Shown here: positions 46,355 to 55,165 of the stretch, one piece after another | Layout of the letters: each line of letters starts with the position of its first letter | Position numbering within the stretch: the stretch's first letter is position 1 | Origin: Pseudomonas sp. Bout1 | Lineage (GTDB): Bacteria > Pseudomonadota > Gammaproteobacteria > Pseudomonadales > Pseudomonadaceae | DNA: 64,000 nt | Reading direction: 5' to 3' | NCBI RefSeq assembly: GCF_034314165.1 | Contig: NZ_JAVIWK010000001.1 | Coordinates: forward strand, 2,061,001 to 2,125,000 | Made by a program: the position numbers and the translations under genes | Notes under the pieces: model-generated | What the model was told of the DNA's origin: nothing | The model's input: only the letters and a program-made list of their open reading frames with translations | Databases searched by the model: none

Positions 46355-47392
46355 TCAGTGCTGCTCACTCTCATACCGGTCCAGCGTATCGCTCGCAATC
46401 TCCCGCCCCAATGCGATCAATTCCGGTGCTTTGTAAAACTCGAAAAACCGGCACACCCGCTTTGGCACGTTGATCAGGATATCCGGCGGATACCCGGCGA
46501 TCTTGTACTGCGCCAATGACGTCTGCATCACCTCGAAACTCTGGTTGATCAAGTCCAGCAATGACGCCGGCCCCACGTTATCGATGATGAACGAGCCGGT
46601 CGCCGACTTCGGCGCCCCGGCCTTTTCCGGGGCGGCCGCCGGTTGCTGCGCTTCGGGCTCGGCAGACTCCAGCCACGGATTGATATCGGCGGCCTGGGCC
46701 AGCAGCGCTTCCTGTTCCAGCATCAACAACTGCTCCGCCTGCTTGCGGCGAAACGGCAAGTGGGAACCCAGTGAACGCACCAGGTTGTCGAAGCGACTCC
46801 TGAAGGCCGGCGGGCGCTGGATCACCGGAAGGGTGTAGTGCTTCTGGTTGGTGGAGTTGAGGTTGACCGCAATGATCAGGTCGCAGTGGCTCGACACCAC
46901 CGGCACGATTGGCAGCGGATTCAGCAGGCCGCCGTCCACCAGCATGCGGTTGCCCTGCATCACCGGGGTGAACAGGCTGGGAATCGCCGCCGAAGCGCGC
47001 ATGGCCTGGTGCAGGCAACCTTCCTGGAACCAGATTTCCTGCTGGTTGGTCAGGTCGGTGGCTACGGCGGTGTAGGGAATGCGCAGGTCTTCGATGTTGA
47101 TCTCGCCGACGATTTTGCGGATCTGCCCGAAGACCTTTTCGCCACGGATCGCCCCCAGGCGAAAGCTCACGTCGACCAGGCGCAGCACGTCCAGGTAGTC
47201 GAGGCTTTCGATCCAGTTTCGATACGCCTCCAGCTTGCCCGCGGCATAGATCCCGCCCACCACCGCGCCCATGGAGCAGCCGGCGATGCAGGCAATGTCA
47301 TAGCCACGTTTTTCGATTTCCTCGATCACGCCGATATGGGCGTAGCCCCGGGCGCCACCGGAGCCCAGCACCAATGCAACACGTTTGTTCAT
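46355..47392 (-). CDS. Patatin-like phospholipase (RssA/NTE group)
   Basis: This serine lipid acyl hydrolase has 345 residues. The oxyanion-hole motif is LGSGGARGYAHIG, the nucleophile is Ser40 in GCSMG, and the catalytic dyad Asp is in VDGGLLNPLP near residue 160. The C-terminal third (after about 220) is a family-specific extension with a Pro/Ala-rich linker (PEAQQPAAAPEKAG). The protein has no signal peptide, so it is probably cytoplasmic or peripheral to the inner membrane, and the substrate is unknown. I chose the ATG at 47392 (MNKRVALVL) over a codon ten residues earlier. It converges on kdpE across the palindrome. Confidence 0.9.
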   Translation of the reverse strand: MNKRVALVLGSGGARGYAHIGVIEEIEKRGYDIACIAGCSMGAVVGGIYAAGKLEAYRNWIESLDYLDVLRLVDVSFRLGAIRGEKVFGQIRKIVGEINIEDLRIPYTAVATDLTNQQEIWFQEGCLHQAMRASAAIPSLFTPVMQGNRMLVDGGLLNPLPIVPVVSSHCDLIIAVNLNSTNQKHYTLPVIQRPPAFRSRFDNLVRSLGSHLPFRRKQAEQLLMLEQEALLAQAADINPWLESAEPEAQQPAAAPEKAGAPKSATGSFIIDNVGPASLLDLINQSFEVMQTSLAQYKIAGYPPDILINVPKRVCRFFEFYKAPELIALGREIASDTLDRYESEQH

Positions 47393-47609
47393 GACCTGAT
47401 CCTTCGCAAAACAGGTGACCACAATGCACCCATCGAGGGGCGTGCTTCAATCACCAGTGCCACAACCGATTATTTTCGCGAGCGGGCCACTGTGCTCGGG
47501 TATGCTCTGGCAATCGGCACTGCGGATTCAGGCAGTCGGATAAGGCACTTTTCGGTGTGGGCAACGTCTACAGCTGTGACTGTTTTTTCTTTTCTTGAGG
47601 TGTCATTTG

Positions 47610-47888
47610 ATGAAAGCCTGGATGTGTGTGCCTGTGATCGTGTTGGCCCTGGCCGGTTGTGCCGGCAAAACTGCTTATCGCGATAGCTGCGGCACGCAAC
47701 TGGATGCCGCCTGGCACGAGCTGGACCTGGCCAAGGCCGAAGGTTTTGCCGGCACCGTGAGTTACTCCAAGGCTCTGTCGTTGTTGACTGGCGCCAAGAC
47801 CCAACAGCAGTTTGAAGCCTTCGAAGGCTGCTCGAACAAGGCTGAGAAAGCCCGTTTCTATATTCGTGAATCGCGCGCTGGGCGCTAA
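47610..47888 (+). CDS. Small predicted lipoprotein, unknown function
   Basis: This 92-residue protein starts MKAWMCVPVIVLALAGCAGK, a lipoprotein signal with lipobox LAGC. The mature part (CGTQLDAAWHELDLAKAEGFAGTVSYSKALSLLTGAKTQQQFEAFEGCSNKAEKARFYIRES, in pieces) is predicted mostly helical with two cysteines. I do not recognise a function. A TGAGG SD lies upstream of the ATG at 47610. It is divergent from the patatin gene; the 217-base region between them must hold both promoters. Confidence 0.78.
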   Translation: MKAWMCVPVIVLALAGCAGKTAYRDSCGTQLDAAWHELDLAKAEGFAGTVSYSKALSLLTGAKTQQQFEAFEGCSNKAEKARFYIRESRAGR

Positions 47889-47893
47889 CCCCG

Positions 47894-47928
47894 CGTAGCA
47901 GCTGTCGAGTGCAACGAGGCTGCGTCGG
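47894..47928 (+). repeat. Single half-copy of the GTAGCAGCTGTCGAG repeat
   Basis: CGTAGCAGCTGTCGAGTGCA at 47894 and the following GCGAGGCTGCGT-like bases match one arm of the palindrome at 46234-46348 with a few changes. It lies just after the lipoprotein stop and 40 bases before the CHAD gene start. Confidence 0.75.
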
Positions 47929-47968
47929 CGGCCTCAAGCCCGAAGGTTTAATCATTGAGGAGGAAAGG

Positions 47969-48733
47969 ATGTCAGCCTTGGTCGATCAGCTTGTCGCTCA
48001 GGTCATCGGCCTGGAGGTTGGGTTACTGAACTGCCAGGCGCGCCTCGCCGCCGTCACGGACGACGAGGCCCTGCATGATTTGCGCACCACAGTGCGGCGC
48101 TTGCGCAGCCTGCTGCGGCCATTGCGCGGGTTGCCTGGCGTGGAGCAACTTGAAGCGGCCGCCAGTGCAGTGGGCCAATTGACCACGCCGTTTCGCGACC
48201 GTGAAGTGTTGGCGGCATACCTCCACCAGCATGGTCATCACGAGGCGGCAGAGCGGCGTATCCAGCAGCAGCCAGCCACCTACCGCTCGGTTGCCCAAGG
48301 GCCGCAGCTGGCGCAGTTGCTGCTGATCCTCGATGCATTCCCGCGTTTTATTCGCGCCTCCCAAAGGCAGAAACTGCTCAAGGGCTTGCGCACACGCATT
48401 GAAAAACGCCTGGCCAAGCAATGGAAAAAGCTTGGCCAGGCGTTGCACGATCCCAACCATGACCGTCATCGCCTGCGTCTGTTGATCAAGCGTGTGCGCT
48501 ATGCGGCCGAGGCTTATCCCGAGTTGGACAAGTTGCCACCCAAAGCCGTGTCTCGTCTCAAGGCAGCCCAGGGCGCCCTCGGCGATTGGCACGATTGCTG
48601 GCAATGGCTGGCGCAAGCCGGGCACGAACCCGATTTGCAGCCCTGCGTTACCGGCTGGCACCGCACTATGGCCAGGGCCGAAGGGAAAGCGGATCGCGTG
48701 TTGGACAAGTTGAGCGCCGACTGCTTCGCTTGA
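47969..48733 (+). CDS. CHAD-domain protein
   Basis: This 254-residue helical protein is made of a conserved-histidine alpha-helical (CHAD) domain. Visible features are regularly placed basic residues and histidines (HDLRTTVRRLRSLLRPLR near the start; HRLRLLIKRVRYAAEAY and LGDWHDCWQW later). CHAD domains bind polyphosphate through these basic residues; whether this one does is inference. The usual partner, a CYTH/triphosphatase domain, is not fused or adjacent. A strong SD (GAGGAGGAAAGG) precedes the ATG at 47969, and an extra twenty codons upstream are ignored. Confidence 0.88.
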   Translation: MSALVDQLVAQVIGLEVGLLNCQARLAAVTDDEALHDLRTTVRRLRSLLRPLRGLPGVEQLEAAASAVGQLTTPFRDREVLAAYLHQHGHHEAAERRIQQQPATYRSVAQGPQLAQLLLILDAFPRFIRASQRQKLLKGLRTRIEKRLAKQWKKLGQALHDPNHDRHRLRLLIKRVRYAAEAYPELDKLPPKAVSRLKAAQGALGDWHDCWQWLAQAGHEPDLQPCVTGWHRTMARAEGKADRVLDKLSADCFA

Positions 48734-48833
48734 GCCCACGGCCTATCTGTCCGGACTTTTGGCTGGAATAGGTGCTGTACGGCGCAGGCTGGCTGGTTAA
48801 GATCCCTCAATCCTTTTTCAAGTTGAGACCGCC

Positions 48834-49631
48834 ATGCGCTTTAGTGATTTGCTCGACGCTGCCCGCAGCCACCCGCTGGACGTTTCGGTCCCCGCCGAAT
48901 GGGCCCAGGGCCGCGCCACCTTTGGCGGCCTGGTCGTGGCGTTGGAATACGAAGCGTTGCGTGCACAGGTCCCGGCGGATCGCCCGCTGCGCTCGCTGGC
49001 AATTACCTTTGTTGGCCCGGTAGCGCCGGACGTGTCTGCCAGCTACCAGGTCGAAGTGCTGCGTGAAGGCAAGGCCGTCAGCCAACTGCTGGGCCGTGTG
49101 GTGCAAAACGGTGAAACGATGACCTTGGTGCAGGCCAGTTTTGGCGCTTCGCGGGCGTCGCAAATCGACGTCGCGGCTGAACCGGCGCCCACCTTCAAAC
49201 ACTGGGATGAATGCCAGGAGCTGCCTTACATCAAAGGGGTGACGCCGGAGTTCATGCGGCATCTGGCGATGCGCTGGAGCGTGGGCGGCCTGCCGTTCAC
49301 CGGCAATAAATCGCGTGAGATGGGCGGCTGGGTCCGCTTGCGTGGCGACGTCAAAGAAGAACCGTTGACCGAAGCACACATCCTCGCGCTGGTAGATGCA
49401 TGGCCACCGTCAGTGTTACCCCACCTGACCCAACCGGCGGCGGGCAGCACGCTGACCTGGACAATCGAATTCGTGCAGCCGTTGCAAACCCTCAGCACCC
49501 TGGACTGGTGCCAGTACCTGGTCCACATCGAACATGCCCGTGACGGCTACGGCCATGCTGCGGCGCAGCTGTGGAGCCCCGACGGCCAGTTGATCGCTAT
49601 CAGTCGCCAGTCGGTGGTGGTGTTCGCCTGA
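48834..49631 (+). CDS. Acyl-CoA thioesterase family protein (double hotdog)
   Basis: This 265-residue protein is organised as two hotdog folds in tandem, like TesB-type thioesterases that hydrolyse acyl-CoA to free acid and CoA. Seen features are RATFGGLVVALEYEALR in the N-terminal half, LLGRVVQNGETMTLVQASFG, and LTWTIEFVQPLQTLSTLDWCQYLVHIEHARDGYGHAAAQLWSPDG, in pieces, in the C-terminal half, which matches the TesB-like substrate-pocket segment. The substrate chain length is not predictable. It ends four bases before the stop of the convergent minus-strand membrane protein. Confidence 0.85.
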   Translation: MRFSDLLDAARSHPLDVSVPAEWAQGRATFGGLVVALEYEALRAQVPADRPLRSLAITFVGPVAPDVSASYQVEVLREGKAVSQLLGRVVQNGETMTLVQASFGASRASQIDVAAEPAPTFKHWDECQELPYIKGVTPEFMRHLAMRWSVGGLPFTGNKSREMGGWVRLRGDVKEEPLTEAHILALVDAWPPSVLPHLTQPAAGSTLTWTIEFVQPLQTLSTLDWCQYLVHIEHARDGYGHAAAQLWSPDGQLIAISRQSVVVFA

Positions 49632-49635
49632 GCCC

Positions 49636-49908
49636 TCAGACCAACAGGTGTTGATCGTTGGAGGCATCGCTGGTGCGCGCCTCCAGGCCCCGACCGTGAT
49701 GCTGCAGCGCCAGTGCGGCCAGGATGCCGACAACGCCGATTGCGACGCTCGCATAGTTTTCGCTGAACACTCCAGAGACCATCAGCAAAAAGCCGATCAC
49801 CAACAGCGGCAGCGCAAGCAGCTGCAGCACTTGATTGGTTGCATGCTGGTGACTCTGCGGCTGGGTGCGCCATTGCCAGGCGGGAAGGTTTGGATGACGT
49901 TTGCCCAT
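49636..49908 (-). CDS. Small predicted inner-membrane protein
   Basis: This 90-residue protein begins with a hydrophilic, Gln/His-rich N-terminus (GKRHPNLPAWQWRTQPQSHQHATNQ), followed by two membrane helices (LLALPLLVIGFLLMVSGVF and SVAIGVVGILAALALQHH) and a short polar tail. I do not recognise a function. The ATG at 49908 has AGAGGA upstream; an open frame reaching 49980 adds 24 residues and is less likely. It is convergent with the thioesterase gene and 109 bases upstream of the chemoreceptor stop (same strand). Confidence 0.65.
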   Translation of the reverse strand: MGKRHPNLPAWQWRTQPQSHQHATNQVLQLLALPLLVIGFLLMVSGVFSENYASVAIGVVGILAALALQHHGRGLEARTSDASNDQHLLV

Positions 49909-50016
49909 GATCGTGATTCCTCTGTCCGTTGAAACATCTTGAACAGAGTGTAGGCCGGGCAGGGCGGGGCGGCGAATCAAGGATGGCTATGGAGGCCATA
50001 GCCATCCCTCTAGGGT

Positions 50017-51498
50017 TTACAGCTTCAACTGGCCGATTGCCTTGCTCAGTTCCCCAGCCAAGGTTGCCAGCTCGTTGCTGGTGGTTGCCGATTCTACCGT
50101 CTGTTGCACGGTGTTCTCGGTGACGTCACGAATGCTCACCACCGCCCGATTCATTTCCTCGGCCACATGGCTTTGCTGTTCGGCCGCGACGGCAATCTGC
50201 GTGTTGCTCTCACGCATCTGGGCCACGGCGCCGGTGATTTCGGCGAGGGCAATTCCGGCTTCCTGAGCCTGTTGCACGCAATCATCGGCCTTGAACGAGC
50301 TTTCTTGCATAAAGTCCACCGCGTCCCGGGTGCCGGCTTGCAGGGCAGACACCATGCGGGTGATTTCATCGGTGGAGCTTTGCACCCGCTTGGCCAGGTT
50401 GCGCACTTCATCGGCGACCACGGCAAAGCCGCGGCCCATCTCGCCGGCGCGGGCAGCTTCGATGGCGGCGTTAAGGGCCAGTAAATTGGTCTGCTCGGCG
50501 ATGCTGTGAATCACCCCGACCACGCTGTTGATTTTCTGGCTGTCCTCGGCGAGTTTCTGGATCATTTCGGCGGTCTGCTGCACGCCGGTAGACAGCCCGG
50601 CAATCGAGCGTTGCACCCGGCTGACCACTTCCCGTCCACTGCCGGCAAGGGTGTCGGCGGTCTGGGACAGGTCACGGGTGGCGCCGGCGTGTTGGGCGAT
50701 ATGGTAGACGGTGGCCGTCATCTCGTTGATCGCGGTGGCGGCCTGGTCGGTTTCGCTTTGTTGGCCGAGCATGCCGTGCTGTACCTCGTTCATGCTGCTG
50801 GCCAGGCGGGCGGCACCGTCGTCCAGTTGCCTGGCGGTGCGCGCAACGGTATTGACCACGCGTTGGTAGCCCGCCTGCATGGCGTTAAAGGCTGTAGCCA
50901 TCTGCCCGACCTCATCCTTGCACGCAAGGGGGACGCGGGCTGAAAGATCGCCGGTTTTTTCGACATGCAGCATCACGTCTTTCAGGGTGTTGAGCTGACT
51001 GAGCAGAAAGCGGATCAGCAGCTGTGAGGCACCGAGCATGGCCAGCATCAGTATCATCACTGCCACCGCATAGTTGGCGAAACGCTCTTCGAAGACTTGG
51101 CTCAAGCTCGGTCCATAGGCCAGCACGGCGACCTGCTGGCCGTCGGCACGGCCGATCACCTCGGCGCCCATCAGCGGGTTTTCGCCGAACAAGGGCATGG
51201 GGTTGAAATCCACCCAGCCAGTGGCGGTGGCCAGGGCCGACAGATCCTGGTCGCCCAGCTGTGGGATTTTGCCTTTGGTGTAGGTCAGCCAATGCTCGGC
51301 CTTGGGCAGTGGCTGGCCGGCGGGCCAGGCGCTGAGTAAGTTCGCCTGGGCTTGCGCTGAAGCTTGGGAGGCTTGGCTGCGTGCCTGTTGTTCGAGCTGC
51401 ACGGCGTACAACACCAGCAGCAGGGTGGTGATGAAGGCCACCGCGTTCACGGCCCAGAATTTATACTTCAGCGAGATGTTGCTAAGCCAGGCACCCAT
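50017..51498 (-). CDS. Methyl-accepting chemotaxis protein
   Basis: This 493-residue inner-membrane chemoreceptor signals to CheA/CheW. It has TM1 at about residues 12-33, a short periplasmic sensor region of roughly 100 residues (about 34-135; unusually small), TM2 near 140-165, a HAMP domain ([20 protein letters not shown]), then the methylation helices and the conserved signalling tip [32 protein letters not shown], in pieces. The ligand is not predictable. The ATG at 51498 ([12 protein letters not shown]) was chosen; its SD is weak, and the frame is open a further 29 codons upstream. Confidence 0.95.
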   Translation of the reverse strand: MGAWLSNISLKYKFWAVNAVAFITTLLLVLYAVQLEQQARSQASQASAQAQANLLSAWPAGQPLPKAEHWLTYTKGKIPQLGDQDLSALATATGWVDFNPMPLFGENPLMGAEVIGRADGQQVAVLAYGPSLSQVFEERFANYAVAVMILMLAMLGASQLLIRFLLSQLNTLKDVMLHVEKTGDLSARVPLACKDEVGQMATAFNAMQAGYQRVVNTVARTARQLDDGAARLASSMNEVQHGMLGQQSETDQAATAINEMTATVYHIAQHAGATRDLSQTADTLAGSGREVVSRVQRSIAGLSTGVQQTAEMIQKLAEDSQKINSVVGVIHSIAEQTNLLALNAAIEAARAGEMGRGFAVVADEVRNLAKRVQSSTDEITRMVSALQAGTRDAVDFMQESSFKADDCVQQAQEAGIALAEITGAVAQMRESNTQIAVAAEQQSHVAEEMNRAVVSIRDVTENTVQQTVESATTSNELATLAGELSKAIGQLKL

Positions 51499-51594
51499 GG
51501 AAGGTTTTCTCTGATAGCGGAAACAGCATTGGCAAGGTGCCATTATTGTGCCGCTATCGAGCCAACAGGTTTTGATATGGGTCAATGCGCCGCG

Positions 51595-52401
51595 TCAATC
51601 CGGCACAGGCAACCCAAAAAAGGCACGGGCGCAGGCGGTACTGTGTTGCGCCAGGTCTTCGACGGTTTCTTCGCGGTGCAAGGCGACTTCCCGCAGGACT
51701 TCCGGCAAATAGGCGGGTTCGTTGCGACCGTTTTTCGGCTTGGGCCGCAGGGTTCGCGGCAGCAGGTAGGGCGCATCGCTTTCCAGCATCAGACGGCCGC
51801 GGGGAATTTCCCTGACCAATGGGTGCAAGTGCGTCCCACGGCGCTCGTCGCAGATCCAGCCAGTGATGCCGATATGCAGGTCCAGGTCGAGGTAGCTGAA
51901 CAGCGCGCGCTGCTCGCCGGTGAAGCAATGCACCACGGCGGCTGACAGGTGATCACGGTAGTCCCGCAAGATTTCCAGCAGGCGCTGGTTGGCGTCGCGC
52001 TCGTGGAGGAATACCGGGAGTTTCAGCTCCACGGCCAGGGCCAAATGTTCTTCGAGAACTTTTTCCTGTTGGGGGCGTGGCGAGAAATCCCGGTTGAAAT
52101 CCAGCCCGCATTCACCCACGGCACGTACGCGGCTTTCCTTGAGCAGACCGCGCAGCCGCGTGGCGCTGTCGGCGTTCCAGTCGCTGGCGGAGTGAGGGTG
52201 GATACCAGCGGTGGCGAACAACCGCTGGCCGCTTTCGTCTAACTGCTGGCACAGCTCCAGGGCCTGTTCGCTGCCGTCGACACTGGTACCGGTGAGCACC
52301 AATTGGCTCACCCCGGCGGCGTAGGCACGGTCGAGAACGGCCTGGTGCTTTTCGTCGAAACTTGGGTTGGTCAGGTTGACGCCGATATCAATGAGTTGCA
52401 T
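51595..52401 (-). CDS. tatD: TatD-family metal-dependent hydrolase/DNase
   Basis: TatD is a 3'-5' DNA exonuclease of the amidohydrolase superfamily. The 268 residues begin [13 protein letters not shown], the N-terminal pattern of TatD itself rather than of YcfH/YjjV (which start with an HxH motif). Other family motifs are [36 protein letters not shown] and [12 protein letters not shown] strong SD (GGAGG) precedes the ATG. It faces the MltF-like gene divergently across about 240 bases, in which I see nothing beyond presumed promoters. Confidence 0.93.
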   Translation of the reverse strand: MQLIDIGVNLTNPSFDEKHQAVLDRAYAAGVSQLVLTGTSVDGSEQALELCQQLDESGQRLFATAGIHPHSASDWNADSATRLRGLLKESRVRAVGECGLDFNRDFSPRPQQEKVLEEHLALAVELKLPVFLHERDANQRLLEILRDYRDHLSAAVVHCFTGEQRALFSYLDLDLHIGITGWICDERRGTHLHPLVREIPRGRLMLESDAPYLLPRTLRPKPKNGRNEPAYLPEVLREVALHREETVEDLAQHSTACARAFFGLPVPD

Positions 52402-52639
52402 GGTGCTACCTCCGCCTGCGGTCGGAAAGCATATCAGAGCTGTAGATTTATAAGAAAAGCCAAGAACTACAACGAGTTAAAGCTGTCTTTGAAAGTCGCA
52501 AGTAACACCGTGTTTGGTTTGTCGCCATCTGCCGTGCCACCCTTGCGCCCAAAGCCTGCGCTCATGGCGCTCTGTTTCTGTCCCCCAACGCCTCGTTTTT
52601 CGCGACGCAATGGGCAGTATTCTTTCTTCCGGAGAGCGG

Positions 52640-54061
52640 ATGATCCGACCCTCGGCGTTGCTTGTGTTGTGCCTGGCGTTATTGCTGCCCATGCCGGCGG
52701 TTGCGCGTCTGGACGGGCCGCTGGAAGTGACCCGGCCCGGAAAGGTCCGCGACCTTGCGCAAATTCGCAGCAGTCGCACCTTGCGGGTGCTGGTCAACCA
52801 GAGTCGCAACAGTTCCGGCGAAGTCCAGGGCCAGGCCATCGGTGTGGAATATCATCGCCTGCGCGCCTTCGAGCAATACCTCAACGGCCACGCCCGTGAC
52901 GGTGAGGAAATCACCCTGACGATCATTCCCAAGGCCAAGGATCAACTGATCGGTGCGCTGGCCCGTGGCGAAGGCGACCTGGTGGCACCCGGCGAATTGC
53001 TGGACGTGAAGGCGGCCCACAAGATTGCCACCAGTGACCCAATCGCCAGCGACGTGCCGTTATGGCTGGTAGGGCTCAAAGGCGAGCGGCGGTTTACCCG
53101 GTTGGAACAACTGTCTGGACGTACCCTGGCCCTGACCACGGGCAGCGCGGCGTCGGACGCGATCAACCAGGTCAACCAGAAACTGGCCCTGCACAAGTTG
53201 CCGCCGGTGAAGGTGGAGTGGGTAGACCCCAGCCTGGCGGTGGAAGACGTACTGGAGATGGTCCAGGCCGGGATTTTCCACTTGACCATTGTCGAACGGC
53301 CGATTGCCGAGCGCTGGGCGAAGATCCTGCCCAAGTTGCGGTTCGACCGGCAAGTGACGATCAGCGAGCCGGGCGAGGAATATTGGTTCGTACGCCAGGA
53401 CGCCTCGATGCTGCGGGCCAGCATTGATCGTTTTCTCAAGACCTACCACACGCCGTCCGACCAGGATGTGGCGTTCCAGCGCATCTACCGCCGCTTGTAT
53501 CAAGTGCGCTACCCACTGGCCCGCGCCGACCGCCAACGCCTGGAAAAACTGCGTCCTGTGTTGCAAAAACACGCCCGTGAACAGGGCATGGACTGGCTGA
53601 ACCTGGCCGCCCTGGCATTCAAGGAATCGGCGCTCGACCCGGGGGCCCGAAGCAGTGGCGGCCCTACCGGGCTGATGCAGATCACGCCATCGGCCGCGCA
53701 GCGGGTCGGGGTCAATAACATCGAGAGCCTGGACAACAACGTGCAGGCGGGCGCGCGGTACCTGGCGATGATCCGGCGCAAGTTCTTCTCCAGCCCCAAG
53801 CTCAACGAGCGCGAGCGCATGGCCTTTGTACTGGCGGCCTACAACATGGGGCCGGAGCGGGTCCAGGGAATGCGCGCCGAAGCGCGGCGCCGGGGGTTGA
53901 ATCCCAACCAATGGTTTTTCCAGGTCGAGCGCATTGCCATGGAGCAGGTGGGAATGAGCGGCGTCAGCTATGTTAATAGCGTGAACAAGTATTACTTGGC
54001 GTTCGATCGGGAACGGGAGTCTTTGGAGCCGTCTGCACCGAGAGTGGCCTCACGGAAGTGA
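52640..54061 (+). CDS. MltF-like membrane-bound lytic transglycosylase
   Basis: This 473-residue periplasmic protein has a signal peptide (MIRPSALLVLCLALLLPMPAVA), a substrate-binding-protein-like domain (about 40-270; TLRVLVNQSRNSSGEV, LARGEGDLVAPGELL) and a C-terminal SLT lysozyme-like domain that cleaves peptidoglycan. The catalytic Glu is about E329 in LAFKESALDPGARS, and GLMQITPSAAQRVGV and VLAAYNMGPERVQ follow, as in MltF-type enzymes. I chose the ATG at 52640, five bases after GGAGA; the frame is open to 52514. A second MltF elsewhere in the genome is possible, so no symbol is given. Confidence 0.88.
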   Translation: MIRPSALLVLCLALLLPMPAVARLDGPLEVTRPGKVRDLAQIRSSRTLRVLVNQSRNSSGEVQGQAIGVEYHRLRAFEQYLNGHARDGEEITLTIIPKAKDQLIGALARGEGDLVAPGELLDVKAAHKIATSDPIASDVPLWLVGLKGERRFTRLEQLSGRTLALTTGSAASDAINQVNQKLALHKLPPVKVEWVDPSLAVEDVLEMVQAGIFHLTIVERPIAERWAKILPKLRFDRQVTISEPGEEYWFVRQDASMLRASIDRFLKTYHTPSDQDVAFQRIYRRLYQVRYPLARADRQRLEKLRPVLQKHAREQGMDWLNLAALAFKESALDPGARSSGGPTGLMQITPSAAQRVGVNNIESLDNNVQAGARYLAMIRRKFFSSPKLNERERMAFVLAAYNMGPERVQGMRAEARRRGLNPNQWFFQVERIAMEQVGMSGVSYVNSVNKYYLAFDRERESLEPSAPRVASRK

Positions 54062-54082
54062 TCGATTTATTAGATGTTTATT

Positions 54083-54101
54083 AGCCGCTTTATCGGCTTT
54101 T
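54083..54101 (+). terminator. Weak terminator after the MltF-like gene
   Basis: The stem AGCCG/CGGCT with loop CTTTAT is followed by TTTATC. It starts 22 bases after the stop codon. The stem is only five base pairs, so confidence is moderate. Confidence 0.5.
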
Positions 54102-54164
54102 ATCATTCCTTAAACTGATTAATATAGCGGCCAACCAACCCCCACGATGAAAAGGATTATCAGC

Positions 54165-54599
54165 ATGAGCCCATTGATCAACCGCATCCTCTCCACCCGT
54201 GCAGGCTATGGCCTGACTGTCCTGAGGGTTTTTGTCGGGATCATCTTCGCCGCTCACGGTTCGCAAAAACTCTTTGGCTGGTTTGGCGGTGGTGGCCTGG
54301 CGGGCACTGCTCAGTGGATGGAAAGTATCGGCCTGGCGCCGGGCACCTTGATGGCGCTGTTGTCTGGCGGTACCGAGTTCTTCGCCGGGCTTGCATTGAT
54401 CATCGGTTTGTTGGCGCGGCCTGCGGCCTTGGGCCTGTCGATCATCTCTCTGGTGGCGATTTTCTCGGTGCATATCCATAACGGTCTGTTCATGGCCAAC
54501 AATGGTTACGAGTTCGCCCTGGCGTTGCTGGGCGGTACGGTGGCGGTGTTGCTGGAAGGCGCCGGCAAATTGTCTGCCGACCGCGCCATCACTCACTGA
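54165..54599 (+). CDS. DoxX-family inner-membrane protein
   Basis: This 144-residue protein has about four membrane helices. DoxX-family features seen are LTVLRVFVGIIFAAHGSQKLFGWFGGGG, GTAQWMESIGL and LIIGLLARPAALGL. Relatives are quinone-associated or redox-linked membrane proteins, but most are uncharacterised. I chose the ATG at 54165 with AAGGAT upstream; the ATG at 54147 is the alternative. It stands alone between two terminators. Confidence 0.85.
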   Translation: MSPLINRILSTRAGYGLTVLRVFVGIIFAAHGSQKLFGWFGGGGLAGTAQWMESIGLAPGTLMALLSGGTEFFAGLALIIGLLARPAALGLSIISLVAIFSVHIHNGLFMANNGYEFALALLGGTVAVLLEGAGKLSADRAITH

Positions 54600-54617
54600 T
54601 ACCGCGCAAACCCCTTT

Positions 54618-54645
54618 AAGGCCCGCACTGTGCGGGCCTTTTCGT
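54618..54645 (+). terminator. Terminator after the DoxX-family gene
   Basis: The stem AAGGCCCGCA/TGCGGGCCTT, with a three-base loop, is followed by TTCGTT. It is a typical rho-independent terminator 18 bases after the stop. Confidence 0.88.
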
Positions 54646-54853
54646 TGCTCGGGATTCTTGACACCGCCCTACAGGCTTCTCTAGGATGTTGCCCATGCGC
54701 CGATTTAAACAGCTAATTGCGGGGCGCCACCGGTGACTGTTCACAGTCCCGACAGAAGCCTGGGCCAAAGGCCTGCTTCGAAATTCCGCTAAAGCGCTGG
54801 TTCGGTGTTGCCTCTCACCTGCCCGCAGACTTTTGAGGCAGAGACACGACACG

Positions 54854-55162
54854 ATGAATGCACTACGCCCCCTTATACGCCTGGCCCCGATCACCGCGGA
54901 CCTCACTCAACGCAATCCAAAAATCCTACTGGGCGGCAAGCACCAGCCGACGCTGCTGCGTTATCTGGACGGCTGGCCGCGCCGCACGGGGCGGCCTTCG
55001 GCCTTCCTGATCCAGTTTGTAGAGGATGGCGACTCTCTTGCCCGCTTTGCGTCGAACAGCTTTGACCTGGCCGTGATTCAAGCGCCCAGTGCAAGTGATG
55101 CTCAGGAAGTGATTCACCAGTTGACCCGCATTGCCCGGCAAGGGTTGATTGCCCGACGCTGA
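54854..55162 (+). CDS. Conserved hypothetical protein of pseudomonads
   Basis: This 102-residue protein has no signal peptide and no membrane segment. It starts MNALRPLIRLAPITADLTQ, contains NPKILLGGKHQPTLLRYLDGWPRR and ends with a helical, Arg-rich segment (VIHQLTRIARQGLIARR). I recall close homologues in many Pseudomonas genomes but no known function. The ATG at 54854 is preceded by GAGGCAGAGA; seven extra in-frame codons upstream are unlikely. It converges on the Gld-like gene at 55166 with three bases between the stops. Confidence 0.75.
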   Translation: MNALRPLIRLAPITADLTQRNPKILLGGKHQPTLLRYLDGWPRRTGRPSAFLIQFVEDGDSLARFASNSFDLAVIQAPSASDAQEVIHQLTRIARQGLIARR

Positions 55163-55165
55163 AAA

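Noticed and set aside
46838..47686. 282-codon plus-strand frame opposite the patatin gene
   Set aside because: Shadow of a gene with clear catalytic motifs on the other strand; it also runs through the promoter region.
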